Shown in pieces: positions 8,845 to 17,760 of a DNA stretch of 64,000 bases. Origin of the DNA: Mesorhizobium hawassense (GTDB taxonomy: Bacteria; Pseudomonadota; Alphaproteobacteria; Rhizobiales; Rhizobiaceae); the NCBI RefSeq assembly GCF_003289945.1, contig NZ_QMBP01000007.1, positions 1-64,000 on the forward strand, written 5' to 3'. The notes beneath the pieces were generated by a model, which made no database searches, was not told where the DNA came from, and worked only from the letters and a program-made list of their open reading frames with translations. Position 1 is the stretch's first letter; every line of letters begins with the position of its first letter. Position numbers and translations under genes: made by a program.

Positions 8845-8881
8845 TTGTGCAATGCACCTCAATATATTGTGCGATGCACAA
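8845..8881. promoter_or_regulatory. Tandem palindromic operator upstream of phasin (PhaR-like)
   Basis: TTGTGC-GAT-GCACAA at 8867-8881 is a perfect inverted repeat. A second copy, TTGTGC-AAT-GCACCT at 8845-8859, is almost perfect. Their centres are 22 bases apart, about two helical turns, and they sit 47-83 bases upstream of the phasin ATG. TGC-N3-GCA cores are the known recognition pattern of PhaR, the PHA-responsive repressor of phasin genes. The regulator assignment is inference. Confidence 0.6.
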
Positions 8882-8980
8882 AAGTCAAGAATCCCTTAGC
8901 TTGCAGGGGCTCCAGCGCCGCCCGCCGGTAAAATTCGATTAAAGTGAAGCTCGATTTGCCGAAAAATGGTGAACGCGGCG

Positions 8981-9003
8981 GTTACCATAAACGGATTGGT
9001 AAC
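8981..9003. promoter_or_regulatory. Spaced inverted repeat upstream of the DD-carboxypeptidase gene
   Basis: GTTACC (8981-8986) and GGTAAC (8998-9003) form a perfect six-base inverted repeat with an 11-base spacer, centred about 95 bases before the GTG start at 9087. It could be an operator. No regulator can be named from the sequence. Confidence 0.3.
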
Positions 9004-9086
9004 GCAGCCCGCGATAGCTTGGCCGGAAGCGAGGCAGGCACTCCCATAGCCGCCTCCGGGGCAACGAAAATTTCAGGGTAGTAGCG

Positions 9087-10508
9087 GTGCGTCAGGCGTT
9101 GTCGGGGCTGGTCTCCAAATCTTTCTCCCTCAAGGCAATCATTATCGCCGCGCTCGCGGTGACGGTTGTCGTCGCCGATGTGGCGTCGGCTATGGCTGCG
9201 AGGTCGTCCGCCATCGTCGTCGACGCCAAGACTGGCAAGGTGCTCTATTCGGCCGACGCCAATGGCCGGCGCTATCCGGCCTCGCTCACCAAGATGATGA
9301 CGCTCTACCTCACCTTCGAGGCGCTGGCGAAGGGCAGGATCAGCAAGAACACGCCGGTTCCGTTCTCAGCGCATGCCTCGGCCGAGGCGCCGACCAAGCT
9401 CGGCGTGCGCGCCGGCGGCTCGGTTCCGGTCGAGACCGCGATCCTGTCGATCGTGACGAAATCCGCCAACGACTCGGCGACGGCGCTTGGCGAAATGCTT
9501 GGCGGCAGCGAAGATAATTTCGCCCGCATGATGACGGCCAAGGCGCGCCAGCTCGGCATGAACGGCACGGTCTTCCGCAACGCCAACGGCCTGCCCGATC
9601 CTGGTCAGTTCACCACGGCTCACGACATGGCGATGCTGGGCATCGCGCTGCGCGAGCACTACCCGCAATATTACGGCTATTTCTCGCAGCGCTCGTTCCT
9701 GTATGGCCGCCAGCGCATCAACGGCCACAACCGCCTGCTTGGCCGCATCAAGGGCGTCGACGGCATCAAGACCGGCTATACCCGCGCCTCGGGCTACAAC
9801 CTCGTCTCCTCCGTTGCCGACGGCGACCGTCGCCTTGTCGCGGTGGTAATGGGCGGCGCCTCCGGCCGCAGCCGCGACAACCAGATGGCCGCGCTGATCA
9901 ACACCTACATGCCGCGCACCTCGACGCGCGGCGGTGGCGATCTCATCGCCAAGGGCAACGACAATCCGATCAAGACGTTGGCCAAGGTCTTCCTGCCCAG
10001 GCAGGACGCGCCGACACCGGATGCCAAGCCGGCAGCGGATGACGCCGTCGTTGCTTCGGCCGATGACGTTGAGGACGACACCCAGCAGGTCGCCGAAGAG
10101 ACGAAGCCCGTGATCAAGGCCAGGAAGGTGAAGACGGTTGCCGTGGCCGCCATGGCGCCGGCTCCCAAGTCCGAGGAAGTCTCGCCCCAGGTCGTCACCG
10201 CCTATGCCGAACCCGCGCCCGCAGCGCCGGCGATCGATCCGGTCAAGACGGCGTCGGTGCCGTCCGGTTGGGTGGTTCAGGTTGCCTCGTCGCCGACGAA
10301 ATCGGGTGCCCAGAGCCTGCTCGACCAGACTGCCAAGCAGGCGCCGAAGGTGTTGGCGGACGCCTCTGGCTTCACCGTCGCCTTCGACAAGGGCGGCACC
10401 ACCTACTACCGCGCCCGCTTTGGCGGTTTCGGTTCGAAGGACGCGGCCTGGAAGGCCTGCGATGCGCTCAAGCGCAAGAAAATCTCGTGCTACGCCGTCC
10501 AGCAGTAG
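9087..10508 (+). CDS. D-alanyl-D-alanine carboxypeptidase with SPOR domain
   Basis: A 473-residue exported penicillin-binding protein of the S11 peptidase family. It has an N-terminal hydrophobic signal (about residues 16-38), then the complete serine DD-peptidase triad: SLTK at 66-69, SAN at 126-128 and KTG at 228-230. A proline/alanine-rich linker with acidic repeats follows (about 300-390). The last 80 residues form a SPOR domain (GWVVQVASSPTKSGAQ, ARFGGF) that binds denuded septal glycan. It should trim pentapeptide stems at the division site. The start codon is GTG. This PBP5-plus-SPOR arrangement is common in Rhizobiales. Confidence 0.92.
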   Translation: MRQALSGLVSKSFSLKAIIIAALAVTVVVADVASAMAARSSAIVVDAKTGKVLYSADANGRRYPASLTKMMTLYLTFEALAKGRISKNTPVPFSAHASAEAPTKLGVRAGGSVPVETAILSIVTKSANDSATALGEMLGGSEDNFARMMTAKARQLGMNGTVFRNANGLPDPGQFTTAHDMAMLGIALREHYPQYYGYFSQRSFLYGRQRINGHNRLLGRIKGVDGIKTGYTRASGYNLVSSVADGDRRLVAVVMGGASGRSRDNQMAALINTYMPRTSTRGGGDLIAKGNDNPIKTLAKVFLPRQDAPTPDAKPAADDAVVASADDVEDDTQQVAEETKPVIKARKVKTVAVAAMAPAPKSEEVSPQVVTAYAEPAPAAPAIDPVKTASVPSGWVVQVASSPTKSGAQSLLDQTAKQAPKVLADASGFTVAFDKGGTTYYRARFGGFGSKDAAWKACDALKRKKISCYAVQQ

Positions 10509-10549
10509 TCGGTGTTCGAAGCTCCCGGAAAGTTCAGCGTCGAAGGAGA

Positions 10550-11248
10550 CTAGTCGTGATTGGAGAGCAGGACGTCCTTGGCTTCATTGATCCGCGCCGC
10601 CAGGACAGACGTACCGCCGACATCGGCGTTCAGGCGCTGCATCAGGCGGCGGTGCGCCTTGCGGATATCCGCCGCGGCAGCCCCCGCTTCAAGACCAAGG
10701 ACCTTGTAGGCCTCCTCCTTAGTCATGGCGCCCGCACCTGGCGCAACACCCAGCCCTTCGCCACCGTGCGGCTGCGCGTCCTTGCGCCAGACGGGAAAAC
10801 GGCCGTCAAGATACGTCTCTAGAAGCTGGCGGCTCTCCGGATCCGGATTGAGTTCGCCATAAAGCTGGCGCAGGTCCGTCAGTCCCATCGCGCCCAGCAT
10901 CTTGCCTTCATAACGCCCGGCCAGGACAAGCCCCTCGAGCTTGCCGCTATCGTGGTCGAGGTCCATTTCGAGAGCCGCAGTGCGCACCGTCGAATGTTTG
11001 GACGCGGCCGCGCGTGCAGGAGGCCGCCTCGTGCGTATCCAGCCGACCCAGGCCAGCGCCGCGAGCAGAAGCAGCCCGCCGATAAAGCTGCGGCCCAAGA
11101 TCAGCATCGGCGCGCCGATAAGGCCCAGCAAGGCCGGCCCAAGCGATCTCAGGTTATCCGCCATCCTTGTCGGATCCGCGCGCACAAAGAGCACCGCGGC
11201 GCCGAAAAGCACCACAAGCACCGCCGCCAAAGGCAGAATGACGCTCAT
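10550..11248 (-). CDS. Membrane-anchored J-like protein lacking the HPD motif
   Basis: A 232-residue protein. Two hydrophobic segments lie near the N-terminus (SVILPLAAVLVVLFGAAVLF, and FIGGLLLLAALAWVGW after a short loop). A middle region resembles the TerB-like part of DnaJ-like membrane proteins (LEGLVLAGRYEGK, LYGELNPDPESRQLLETYLD). The C-terminus is J-domain-like: EEAYKVLGLEAGAAAADIRKAHRRLMQRL, then ARINEAKDVLL. The invariant HPD tripeptide that stimulates Hsp70 ATPase is NAD at residues 207-209. It is therefore probably a J-like protein that cannot activate DnaK in the usual way. The ATG at 11248 was chosen because it starts directly at the first membrane segment. Confidence 0.8.
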   Translation of the reverse strand: MSVILPLAAVLVVLFGAAVLFVRADPTRMADNLRSLGPALLGLIGAPMLILGRSFIGGLLLLAALAWVGWIRTRRPPARAAASKHSTVRTAALEMDLDHDSGKLEGLVLAGRYEGKMLGAMGLTDLRQLYGELNPDPESRQLLETYLDGRFPVWRKDAQPHGGEGLGVAPGAGAMTKEEAYKVLGLEAGAAAADIRKAHRRLMQRLNADVGGTSVLAARINEAKDVLLSNHD

Positions 11249-11368
11249 CGGTTGGCGCCATACGGATGACTGAGCATAGGAAATAGGATGGGACCAAGGT
11301 CCGGCGCTTGCAAGCCCCACACCGGGCGATCCGACGGGCCAGCGTCGCGGCCGAGACGCGGAGCCGCG

Positions 11369-11806
11369 CTACAGGAGGCCGAGTTCGGCGAGTTCCAACC
11401 TGAGCTTCGGCGGCATTTCCGCCAGTGCTGCCCTGCCCTTGCCGAGATCGGCCGGAGCATCGGCGGGCTTCAGATAGCGCCAGCCCTGGAAGGCGCGGCG
11501 CGGCTGCCAGTCGGTGCGCACGACCTCGGGATCGAGCACCAGGTGGCAGCGGCCGATGCCTTCGCCATCGGTGAAGGGCCGGATCTCGGTGATCAGTTGG
11601 CGGCACTGGACGCTGCCCTTGATCACCCAATAGAGCGAGCCGCCATCGGTGATCTCGCCTCGGCGCGTCGGCACCATGCGGGTGGTATGCCAGTGCTCGG
11701 CCGGCTCACCGGCGCGGCGCCGCTCGTCGAGGCGGAAGGCGATCCACTCTTCGAGGTCCTCGACGCTGTCGCAGCCGACGCAGAGTTTTAGGAGATTGAG
11801 TGACAT
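11369..11806 (-). CDS. DUF1489 family protein
   Basis: A 145-residue protein of the DUF1489 family, found widely in alphaproteobacteria. Recognisable blocks are MSLNLLKLCVGCDSVEDLEEW, HTTRMVPTRRGEI, GSLYWVIKGSVQCRQ with two cysteines close by, and RRAFQGWRYLKPADAPADL. No enzymatic function is known for the family. Length is standard. It lies upstream of the J-like gene on the same strand with a 120-base gap. Confidence 0.85.
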   Translation of the reverse strand: MSLNLLKLCVGCDSVEDLEEWIAFRLDERRRAGEPAEHWHTTRMVPTRRGEITDGGSLYWVIKGSVQCRQLITEIRPFTDGEGIGRCHLVLDPEVVRTDWQPRRAFQGWRYLKPADAPADLGKGRAALAEMPPKLRLELAELGLL

Positions 11807-11890
11807 GCCCCAAGATTTAGCCGCAAGGGTCGACGCGTCAACGCCTTGAGCGACTTCTCCACAGGGCCAGCCGGAGTCTTCGGTGAGACC

Positions 11891-13294
11891 TCAACACTCG
11901 ACGACGTTGACCGCCAGACCGCCGAGACTGGTTTCCTTGTACTTCTCGTTCATGTCGAGACCGGTCTGGCGCATGGTCTCGATCGCGGCGTCGAGCGGCA
12001 CGAAATGCGTGCCGTCGCCCTTGATGGCCAAAGAGGCGGCGGTGACTGCCTTGACCGCGCCGAGCGCATTGCGCTCGATGCAGGGCACCTGCACCAGGCC
12101 GCCGACGGGATCGCAAGTCATGCCCAGATGATGCTCGAGCGCGATCTCGGCGGCGTTCTCGACCTGCTCGGGCGTGCCGCCCATGACGGCGCACAGGCCG
12201 GCGGCGGCCATTGCCGATGCCGAACCCACCTCGCCCTGGCAGCCGACCTCGGCGCCTGAGATCGAGGCGTTCGATTTGATGATGCCGCCGACCCCGGCGG
12301 CCGTCAGCAGGAAATCACGGATGCTTGGCTGGTCGGCTTCGGGATGGAAATGCAGCCAGTAGCGCAACACCGCCGGCAGCGTGCCGGCAGCGCCATTGGT
12401 CGGTGCCGTGACCACGCGACCGCCGGCGGCGTTCTCCTCGTTGACCGCCATGGCGTAGATCGACAACCAGTCATTGGCGAGCAAGGGATTGGGCCGGTTC
12501 TGCTGCCACTGCTCCTGCAGCTTGTCGTGCAACTGGCGCGCGCGGCGGCGTACCTTCAGCCCGCCCGGCATGATGCCGTCCTGCGACAGGCCGCGGTCGA
12601 TGCAACCTTTCATCGCGCCCCAGATCGCATCCAGGCCCGCATCGAGCTCCTCGCGCGACATGTGCTTCTCTTCATTTGCGCGCTTCATCTCGGCGATGGA
12701 AAGCCCGCTCTTTGCCGCCATCGCCAGCATCTCGACGGCATTCTTGAACGGGTATGGCACCTTCTTGCCCTCGGTCGTCACCGAGCCCTTGGACTTCATG
12801 CGCTGCAGCTCTTCCTCGGAAACGACGAAGCCGCCGCCGATCGAATAATAGATGCGCTTGAGCAGCAGCCGGTCGGAAGCGTCATAGGCATAGAAGGCCA
12901 TGCCGTTGGCGTGGCCGGTCAGCGGCGTCTTGCGGTCGAGGACGAGGTCCTTGGCGGGGTCGAACCGATAAGTCGGATGCCCAGGTGGTGAAATGCGCTT
13001 ATCCGCCCCGATTCGGGCGACGATGCCGTCGGCCTCGTCCGGATCGACCGTCTGCGGCGTCTGCCCGGCCAAGCCGAGGATCACGGCGCGGTCGGAGCCA
13101 TGGCCGATGCCGGTATAGGCGAGCGACCCGTGCAGGCTGGCGCCGATGCGGTCGACCTTCACGCCTGCCGGACGCGGCCAGTCGCCGGCCAGGATCTCGT
13201 CGAGGAAACGGCGCGCCGCCGTCATCGGCCCCATCGTATGCGAGCTCGAAGGGCCGATGCCGATCTTGAACAGGTCGAAAACCGAAAGAAACAC
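11891..13294 (-). CDS. sdaA: L-serine ammonia-lyase (iron-sulfur type)
   Basis: A 467-residue single-chain L-serine dehydratase that deaminates L-serine to pyruvate and ammonia in the cytoplasm. The N-terminal part has the beta-domain signature [15 protein letters not shown] and MGPMTAA. The C-terminal alpha domain has the three cysteines expected to hold the [4Fe-4S] cluster: C352 (AEVGCQGE), C394 (GMTCDPVGG) and C405 (VQVPCIERN). The chain ends in cysteine (VNVVEC), as in related enzymes where the C-terminal Cys enters the active site. Length and motifs are complete. It appears to be a single-gene unit. Confidence 0.95.
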   Translation of the reverse strand: MFLSVFDLFKIGIGPSSSHTMGPMTAARRFLDEILAGDWPRPAGVKVDRIGASLHGSLAYTGIGHGSDRAVILGLAGQTPQTVDPDEADGIVARIGADKRISPPGHPTYRFDPAKDLVLDRKTPLTGHANGMAFYAYDASDRLLLKRIYYSIGGGFVVSEEELQRMKSKGSVTTEGKKVPYPFKNAVEMLAMAAKSGLSIAEMKRANEEKHMSREELDAGLDAIWGAMKGCIDRGLSQDGIMPGGLKVRRRARQLHDKLQEQWQQNRPNPLLANDWLSIYAMAVNEENAAGGRVVTAPTNGAAGTLPAVLRYWLHFHPEADQPSIRDFLLTAAGVGGIIKSNASISGAEVGCQGEVGSASAMAAAGLCAVMGGTPEQVENAAEIALEHHLGMTCDPVGGLVQVPCIERNALGAVKAVTAASLAIKGDGTHFVPLDAAIETMRQTGLDMNEKYKETSLGGLAVNVVEC

Positions 13295-13478
13295 GGGCCG
13301 TTGTCTCCTGAGGGCCGGTCAGAACTTACATATAGGAATTCCCGGGATGTTTCCGCTGTTTTGCATGTCGCGGCTCGGCGGCTGCCGACCTTGTTTGCTC
13401 TGCCAGCGACATTGATTGCCGCGCCGCGCTGGCGCCGCTATTCTGCGAGGCGCCGCTGTCGCAGTGAGGGAGGAAGCA

Positions 13479-14174
13479 ATGCTTGCATTGGATGCCAGGC
13501 CGGAACCGGTGTGCATCGTGCCTGCCCAAACGGCCGTCATCGTGGTGGATATGCAGAACGCCTTCGCCTCGCCTGGCGGCATGTTCGACCTGGCGGGTTT
13601 CGACATATCTGGTGCAGCGCCGGCCATCGAGGCCAACAAGCGGCTGCTTGCGGCCGCGCGCAAGGCTGGTATGACGGTGGTCTACCTGCAGATGTCGTAC
13701 AGAGCCGACCTCAGCGATGGAGGAGATTCGTCCTCGCCGAACTTCCACAAGGAATTGGGGATGGTCATGATGCGCGATCGCCCCGAGCTTCGCGGCAAGC
13801 TGTTGATCGACAACAGCTGGGATTGGCAAATCGTCGATGCACTGAAGCCCGAGCGTGGCGACCATGTCATCCGCAAGTCCCGCTACAGCGGCTTCTGCAA
13901 CACCGGCCTCGAAGCCTTTCTGCGAGGCCGGGTGATCCGCCACCTGTTGTTCACCGGGGTTGCCACCAACGTCTGCGTCGATGCCACCGCGCGTGACGCC
14001 TACATGCTGGAATTCTGGCCCGTACTGATCGAAGACGCGATGAACCATTCCGGCCCGGACTTCAACCGACAGTCAACGTTGTGGAATTTCGAAAACGCGT
14101 TCGGATGGGTCACCTTCACCGACATGGTCGTCGACGCCCTGGGTGTGAAAACTCCCGAAGCCTGGCCGGCATAG
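13479..14174 (+). CDS. Isochorismatase-family cysteine hydrolase, RutB-like
   Basis: A 231-residue cysteine hydrolase. The catalytic triad is visible: D24 (IVVDMQNAF), K133 (IRKSRYSGF) and C166 (GVATNVCVDAT). Blocks PGGMFDLAGFDIS, SPNFHKE, SWDWQIVD and RHLLFTGVATNVC match RutB, the ureidoacrylate amidohydrolase of the Rut pyrimidine pathway. No rutA, C, D, F or G lies nearby, so the gene stands alone and its substrate may differ (an N-carbamoyl or ureido acid is a reasonable guess). The ATG at 13479 is preceded by GAGGGAGG; a longer in-frame form starting at 13416 lacks such a site. Confidence 0.85.
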   Translation: MLALDARPEPVCIVPAQTAVIVVDMQNAFASPGGMFDLAGFDISGAAPAIEANKRLLAAARKAGMTVVYLQMSYRADLSDGGDSSSPNFHKELGMVMMRDRPELRGKLLIDNSWDWQIVDALKPERGDHVIRKSRYSGFCNTGLEAFLRGRVIRHLLFTGVATNVCVDATARDAYMLEFWPVLIEDAMNHSGPDFNRQSTLWNFENAFGWVTFTDMVVDALGVKTPEAWPA

Positions 14175-14216
14175 CCGATCATCGAAGCAGCAGCGCTGCC
14201 TGTGGTACAAACGAGC

Positions 14217-14936
14217 ATGGGCGATTCACTGCATCTTTCGGCAGCCGATCTGGCGGCGCTTGGCTTCTTCCTGGTCGTCTGGGTGCTGCATACGCTCGCC
14301 TCCGACGGCAAGCTGATCAGTCGCGTGTCGCTGACGACCGCGATGAACGCCCAGCGCGAAGCCTGGATGCGCAATATGGCCGAGCGCGAAATCCGCATCG
14401 TCGACACGGCCATCATGGGCGGCCTGCAGCAAGGCACCGCCTTCTTCGCTTCCTCTTCCCTGATCGCGCTCGGCGGCTGCTTTGCCCTGCTGGGCGCTTC
14501 CGACCGCGTGCTGCAGGTTTTGGCCGACCTGCCGTTCGGCGCGGCTTCGTCGCGCGAGGCCTTCCAGACCAAGGTGTTCGGCCTAGTGCTGATCCTGGCC
14601 TTCGCCTTCTTCAAGTTCGGTTGGGCCTACCGGCTGTTCAATTATTGCTCGATCCTGATCGGGGCGGTGCCGACGCCGCATGGCCCTGCCTCGCGCAATC
14701 CGCTCAGCGAAACGGCGGTGTGGCGGGCGACGCGCATGAACGTGCTCGCCGGCAAGCACTTTAACTCCGGCCTGCGCGCCGTCTTCTTCTCGATCGGCTA
14801 TCTCGGCTGGTTCGTCGATCCCATCGTCTTCGTGATGTCGACGCTGGTGCTTCTGGCTGTGCTGGTGCGCCGCCAGTTCTTCTCAGCGGCGCGGCAGGCG
14901 GTGCTCGGTCAGCCGCCCGGCCCGGGGAAGAATTGA
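14217..14936 (+). CDS. DUF599 family membrane protein
   Basis: A 239-residue polytopic membrane protein of the DUF599 family. About four hydrophobic segments are seen: AALGFFLVVWVLHTL, the FFASSSLIALGGCFALLG segment, VFGLVLILAFAFFKFGWAY and VDPIVFVMSTLVLLAVLV. The region between the first two holds MNAQREAWMRNMAERE, and FNYCSILIGAVP is typical of the family. Function is unknown. A GTG 15 bases upstream is possible; the ATG at 14217 was chosen because it matches the usual start. Its 3' end overlaps the convergent ydcF-like gene by 28 bases. Confidence 0.85.
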   Translation: MGDSLHLSAADLAALGFFLVVWVLHTLASDGKLISRVSLTTAMNAQREAWMRNMAEREIRIVDTAIMGGLQQGTAFFASSSLIALGGCFALLGASDRVLQVLADLPFGAASSREAFQTKVFGLVLILAFAFFKFGWAYRLFNYCSILIGAVPTPHGPASRNPLSETAVWRATRMNVLAGKHFNSGLRAVFFSIGYLGWFVDPIVFVMSTLVLLAVLVRRQFFSAARQAVLGQPPGPGKN

Positions 14937-15706
14937 TCGATCTTGCCGGAAAGCCGATAGGCGAAAAGCCCGATCCATTCGCGGACCGCGATGGTGGTCG
15001 CCTGTATCGAGTCGACAGGATTGTTGCGGTAGAAGCCGACGCCTTCCTTGCCCGAGGTGCGATAATCGACCGGCCAGGGAATGGTCGCAAAACCCGCCTT
15101 GTCGAACAACCCCTTGGCGCGCGGCATGTGGAACGCCGAGGTTACCAACAGCCAGGTCTCGCCCGGTTTCGGCTCGACGAGCTTTCGCGAGAAGACAGCG
15201 TTCTCGTAAGTGTTGCGGGATTTGTCCTCGAGGATCAGGCGATCGGCCGAAATGCCCAGCGCGCCAAGCAGCCGCGGCGCCGTATCGGCATCGCCTTCCC
15301 CGTCGAGGAAAAGCGAGCCTCTACCGCCTGACACGACGATCTTGGCCTGCGGGAAGCGCCTGGCGAGAATTGCCGTCTCGACCATGCGGTCGCCGCTGGC
15401 GTTCAATTCATAGCCGCCGCGCACGAGATTGATGGCGCCCTCGAAGCCGCCGCCAAGCACGACGATGCCATCCACCTTTTCGGGCAGTGGCGGCTTGGGA
15501 AAGCGTTCTTCGAGAGGGGTCAGCATCATCGCGCCGACCGATGTCCAGGCTGATAGGACCAGGATCGCGAAGGCGAGCACGCTGCCGGTCGCGGCCAGCC
15601 GACGGCGCCCGAACAGCATCGCCAGCAGGCCGGCGAGCAGAAGAAAGATCGCCAGGTTGACCGGTTGGACGAAGAACCAGAAGATCTTGGAGAGGTCGTA
15701 GAACAT
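14909..15706 (-). CDS. YdcF family protein (DUF218)
   Basis: A 265-residue protein with two N-terminal membrane segments (FVQPVNLAIFLLLAGLLAML and SVLAFAILVLSAW) and a DUF218 domain from about residue 78. Family motifs are VDGIVVLGGG, AKIVVSGGRG, ILEDKSRNTYENAVFS and LLVTSAFHMPRAKGLF. Relatives include ElyC/SanA/YdcF, which are linked to envelope biogenesis or elongation of the cell wall; the enzymatic reaction is not established. The domain probably faces the periplasm. It converges with DUF599. Confidence 0.88.
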   Translation of the reverse strand: MFYDLSKIFWFFVQPVNLAIFLLLAGLLAMLFGRRRLAATGSVLAFAILVLSAWTSVGAMMLTPLEERFPKPPLPEKVDGIVVLGGGFEGAINLVRGGYELNASGDRMVETAILARRFPQAKIVVSGGRGSLFLDGEGDADTAPRLLGALGISADRLILEDKSRNTYENAVFSRKLVEPKPGETWLLVTSAFHMPRAKGLFDKAGFATIPWPVDYRTSGKEGVGFYRNNPVDSIQATTIAVREWIGLFAYRLSGKIDQFFPGPGG

Positions 15707-15733
15707 CCCGCACCTGTCAGAAGAGGGGCGACG

Positions 15734-17299
15734 CTACCACCACTTTTCCGGCAGAAATTTGCCCGCCGCCTGTTCGATGACATGCGCCGTCTGGAACAGC
15801 GTCTCCTCGTCGAACGGACGGCCGATCAGCTGCAGGCCGAGCGGCAGGCCCTTGCCGTCGAGGCCGGCCGGCACCGAAATACCGGGAAGGCCCGCCATGT
15901 TCACCGTCACGGTGAAGATGTCGTTGAGGTACATCTTCACCGGATCGGAGGCCATGTCCTCGTCGGCGATGCCGAACGCGGCCGATGGGGTTGCAGGCGT
16001 CAAGATGACGTCGACCCCGGCGGCAAAGACGTTCTCGAAGTCGCGCTTGATCAGTGTGCGCACCTTCTGCGCCTGCAGATAGTAGGCGTCGTAGTAGCCG
16101 GCCGACAGCACGTAGGTGCCGATCATGATACGGCGCTTGACCTCGCGGCCGAAACCGGCGGCGCGCGTCTTCTCATACATGTCGATGATGTCCTTGCCGG
16201 GCACGCGCAGGCCGTAGCGCACGCCGTCGTAGCGGGCGAGGTTGGACGAGGCCTCGGCCGGCGCCACGATATAATAGGCCGGCAAAGCATATCTGGTGTG
16301 CGGCAGCGAGATGTCGACGATCTCGGCACCGGCATCCTTCAGCCAGGCGATGCCCTTCTGCCACAGCGCCTCGATGTCCTGCGGCATGCCGTCGACGCGG
16401 TACTCCTTCGGAATACCGACCTTCATGCCCTTGATCGGCTTGCCGATCGCCGCTTCATAGTCCGGCACCGGGCGGTCGACCGAGGTGGTGTCCTTCGGAT
16501 CGACCGAGGCCATCGACTTCAACAGGATCGCGGCGTCGCGCACGTCGCGCGCGATCGGACCGGCCTGGTCGAGCGAGGAAGCGAAGGCGACCACGCCCCA
16601 GCGCGAACAGCGGCCATAGGTCGGCTTGATGCCGACCGTGCCGGTGAAGGCGGCGGGCTGACGGATCGAGCCGCCGGTGTCGGTGGCGGTGGCGCCGGCG
16701 CACAGGAAGGCTGCGACGGCCGACGCCGAACCGCCGGACGAGCCGCCCGGCACCAGCTGGGCGTTGTCCAGGGAGCGCTGCGTCTTCGTTCCGCCGGCGG
16801 AGACAAAGCCGCCATCGCCCTGATGCGTCGTCGGCATGACGACCGTATCGACACGCGAGCGGCGCCACGGGTTGATGACCGGGCCGTAATAGGAGGTTTC
16901 GTTGGACGAGCCCATGGCGAACTCGTCCATGTTGAGCTTGCCGAGCATGACTGCGCCGTCGGCCCACAGATTGGTGGTGACGGTCGATTCATAGCGCGGC
17001 TTGAAGCCGTCCAGCACATGGCTGCAGGCCTGGGTGTGGATGCCCTCGGTGGCGAACAGGTCCTTGATGCCGAGCGGAATGCCTTCCAGCGCCCCGCCCT
17101 CGCCCTTGGCAAGCTTGGCGTCCGACGCCTTGGCCATGTCGCGCGCCTTGTCCCCGGTCACCACGATATAGGCGTTCAGCACCGGATTGGCGCGCTCGAT
17201 CGCCGCGAGATAGGCCTCGGTGATCTCGGCCGCGGAAATCTCCTTGCCGCGCAGCTTGGCGCGGGCCTCGGAAATGGTGAGATGTGTGAGATCGCTCAT
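15734..17299 (-). CDS. gatA: Asp-tRNA(Asn)/Glu-tRNA(Gln) amidotransferase subunit GatA
   Basis: A 521-residue amidase-signature enzyme that supplies ammonia for transamidation of mischarged Glu-tRNA(Gln) or Asp-tRNA(Asn) in the GatCAB complex. The Ser-cisSer-Lys triad is complete: K79 (IPLGIKDLF), the cis-Ser in [11 protein letters not shown] near 187, and nucleophile S211 ([10 protein letters not shown]). Compared with typical GatA of about 490 residues it carries roughly 28 extra residues between NPW (142-145) and NAQLVPGG (179-186). The frame is open far upstream, but the ATG at 17299 overlaps the stop of the GNAT gene by one base and gives [12 protein letters not shown]. gatB is not in the window. 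Confidence 0.96.
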   Translation of the reverse strand: MSDLTHLTISEARAKLRGKEISAAEITEAYLAAIERANPVLNAYIVVTGDKARDMAKASDAKLAKGEGGALEGIPLGIKDLFATEGIHTQACSHVLDGFKPRYESTVTTNLWADGAVMLGKLNMDEFAMGSSNETSYYGPVINPWRRSRVDTVVMPTTHQGDGGFVSAGGTKTQRSLDNAQLVPGGSSGGSASAVAAFLCAGATATDTGGSIRQPAAFTGTVGIKPTYGRCSRWGVVAFASSLDQAGPIARDVRDAAILLKSMASVDPKDTTSVDRPVPDYEAAIGKPIKGMKVGIPKEYRVDGMPQDIEALWQKGIAWLKDAGAEIVDISLPHTRYALPAYYIVAPAEASSNLARYDGVRYGLRVPGKDIIDMYEKTRAAGFGREVKRRIMIGTYVLSAGYYDAYYLQAQKVRTLIKRDFENVFAAGVDVILTPATPSAAFGIADEDMASDPVKMYLNDIFTVTVNMAGLPGISVPAGLDGKGLPLGLQLIGRPFDEETLFQTAHVIEQAAGKFLPEKWW

Positions 17300-17757
17300 C
17301 AGGCAAGGCTCTTTTCGTAAAACACCGACCAATCTGAGTCGGGATAATCCAGCACCGGTCCGCAACGCGAAAAACCGGCGCGCTCGTAAACGGTCCATGC
17401 GGCGGGGTGTCGATCGCCGGTCTCGAGCACCAGCCGCGTCAGCCCTTCTTGGCGGGCCAGCGCCTCGACCCGTCCGACGATCTCGGCGCCGATCTTCTGG
17501 CCGCGATGCGACGGCCGCGTATACATGCGCTTGACCTCGCCGGTGGCTTCGTCGTGGCGCTTGAGCGCGCCGCAGCCGACGGCCAGGCCGTTGTCGCGGG
17601 CGATGAACAGGGTCGTATCCGAGCCGGCCATCTGCTCGACGGTGAGGTGATAGCAATGCTCGGGCGGCGTCAGTTCGAGCAACGCGGCGTCGAGTTCAGC
17701 GACCAGCGCGCGCACGTCGTCCTGCAAAGGCGTCTCGACGGCGATCTCGACAGCCAC
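17299..17757 (-). CDS. GNAT family N-acetyltransferase between gatC and gatA
   Basis: A 152-residue GNAT protein. Motif A is visible as [21 protein letters not shown] (Q/RxxGxG/A-type acetyl-CoA loop), followed by [23 protein letters not shown], the motif B region. It likely transfers an acetyl group from acetyl-CoA to an amine; the substrate is unknown. It begins three bases after gatC and its stop codon overlaps the gatA start (TGATG), so translation is probably coupled to both. The tight linkage suggests a small metabolite or tRNA/protein target tied to translation, but that is inference. Confidence 0.85.
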   Translation of the reverse strand: MAVEIAVETPLQDDVRALVAELDAALLELTPPEHCYHLTVEQMAGSDTTLFIARDNGLAVGCGALKRHDEATGEVKRMYTRPSHRGQKIGAEIVGRVEALARQEGLTRLVLETGDRHPAAWTVYERAGFSRCGPVLDYPDSDWSVFYEKSLA

Positions 17758-17760
17758 GGC

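Noticed and set aside
15665..17320. 551-codon plus-strand frame over gatA
   Set aside because: Antisense shadow of gatA; rich in Arg, Gly, Asp and His with no recognisable domain.
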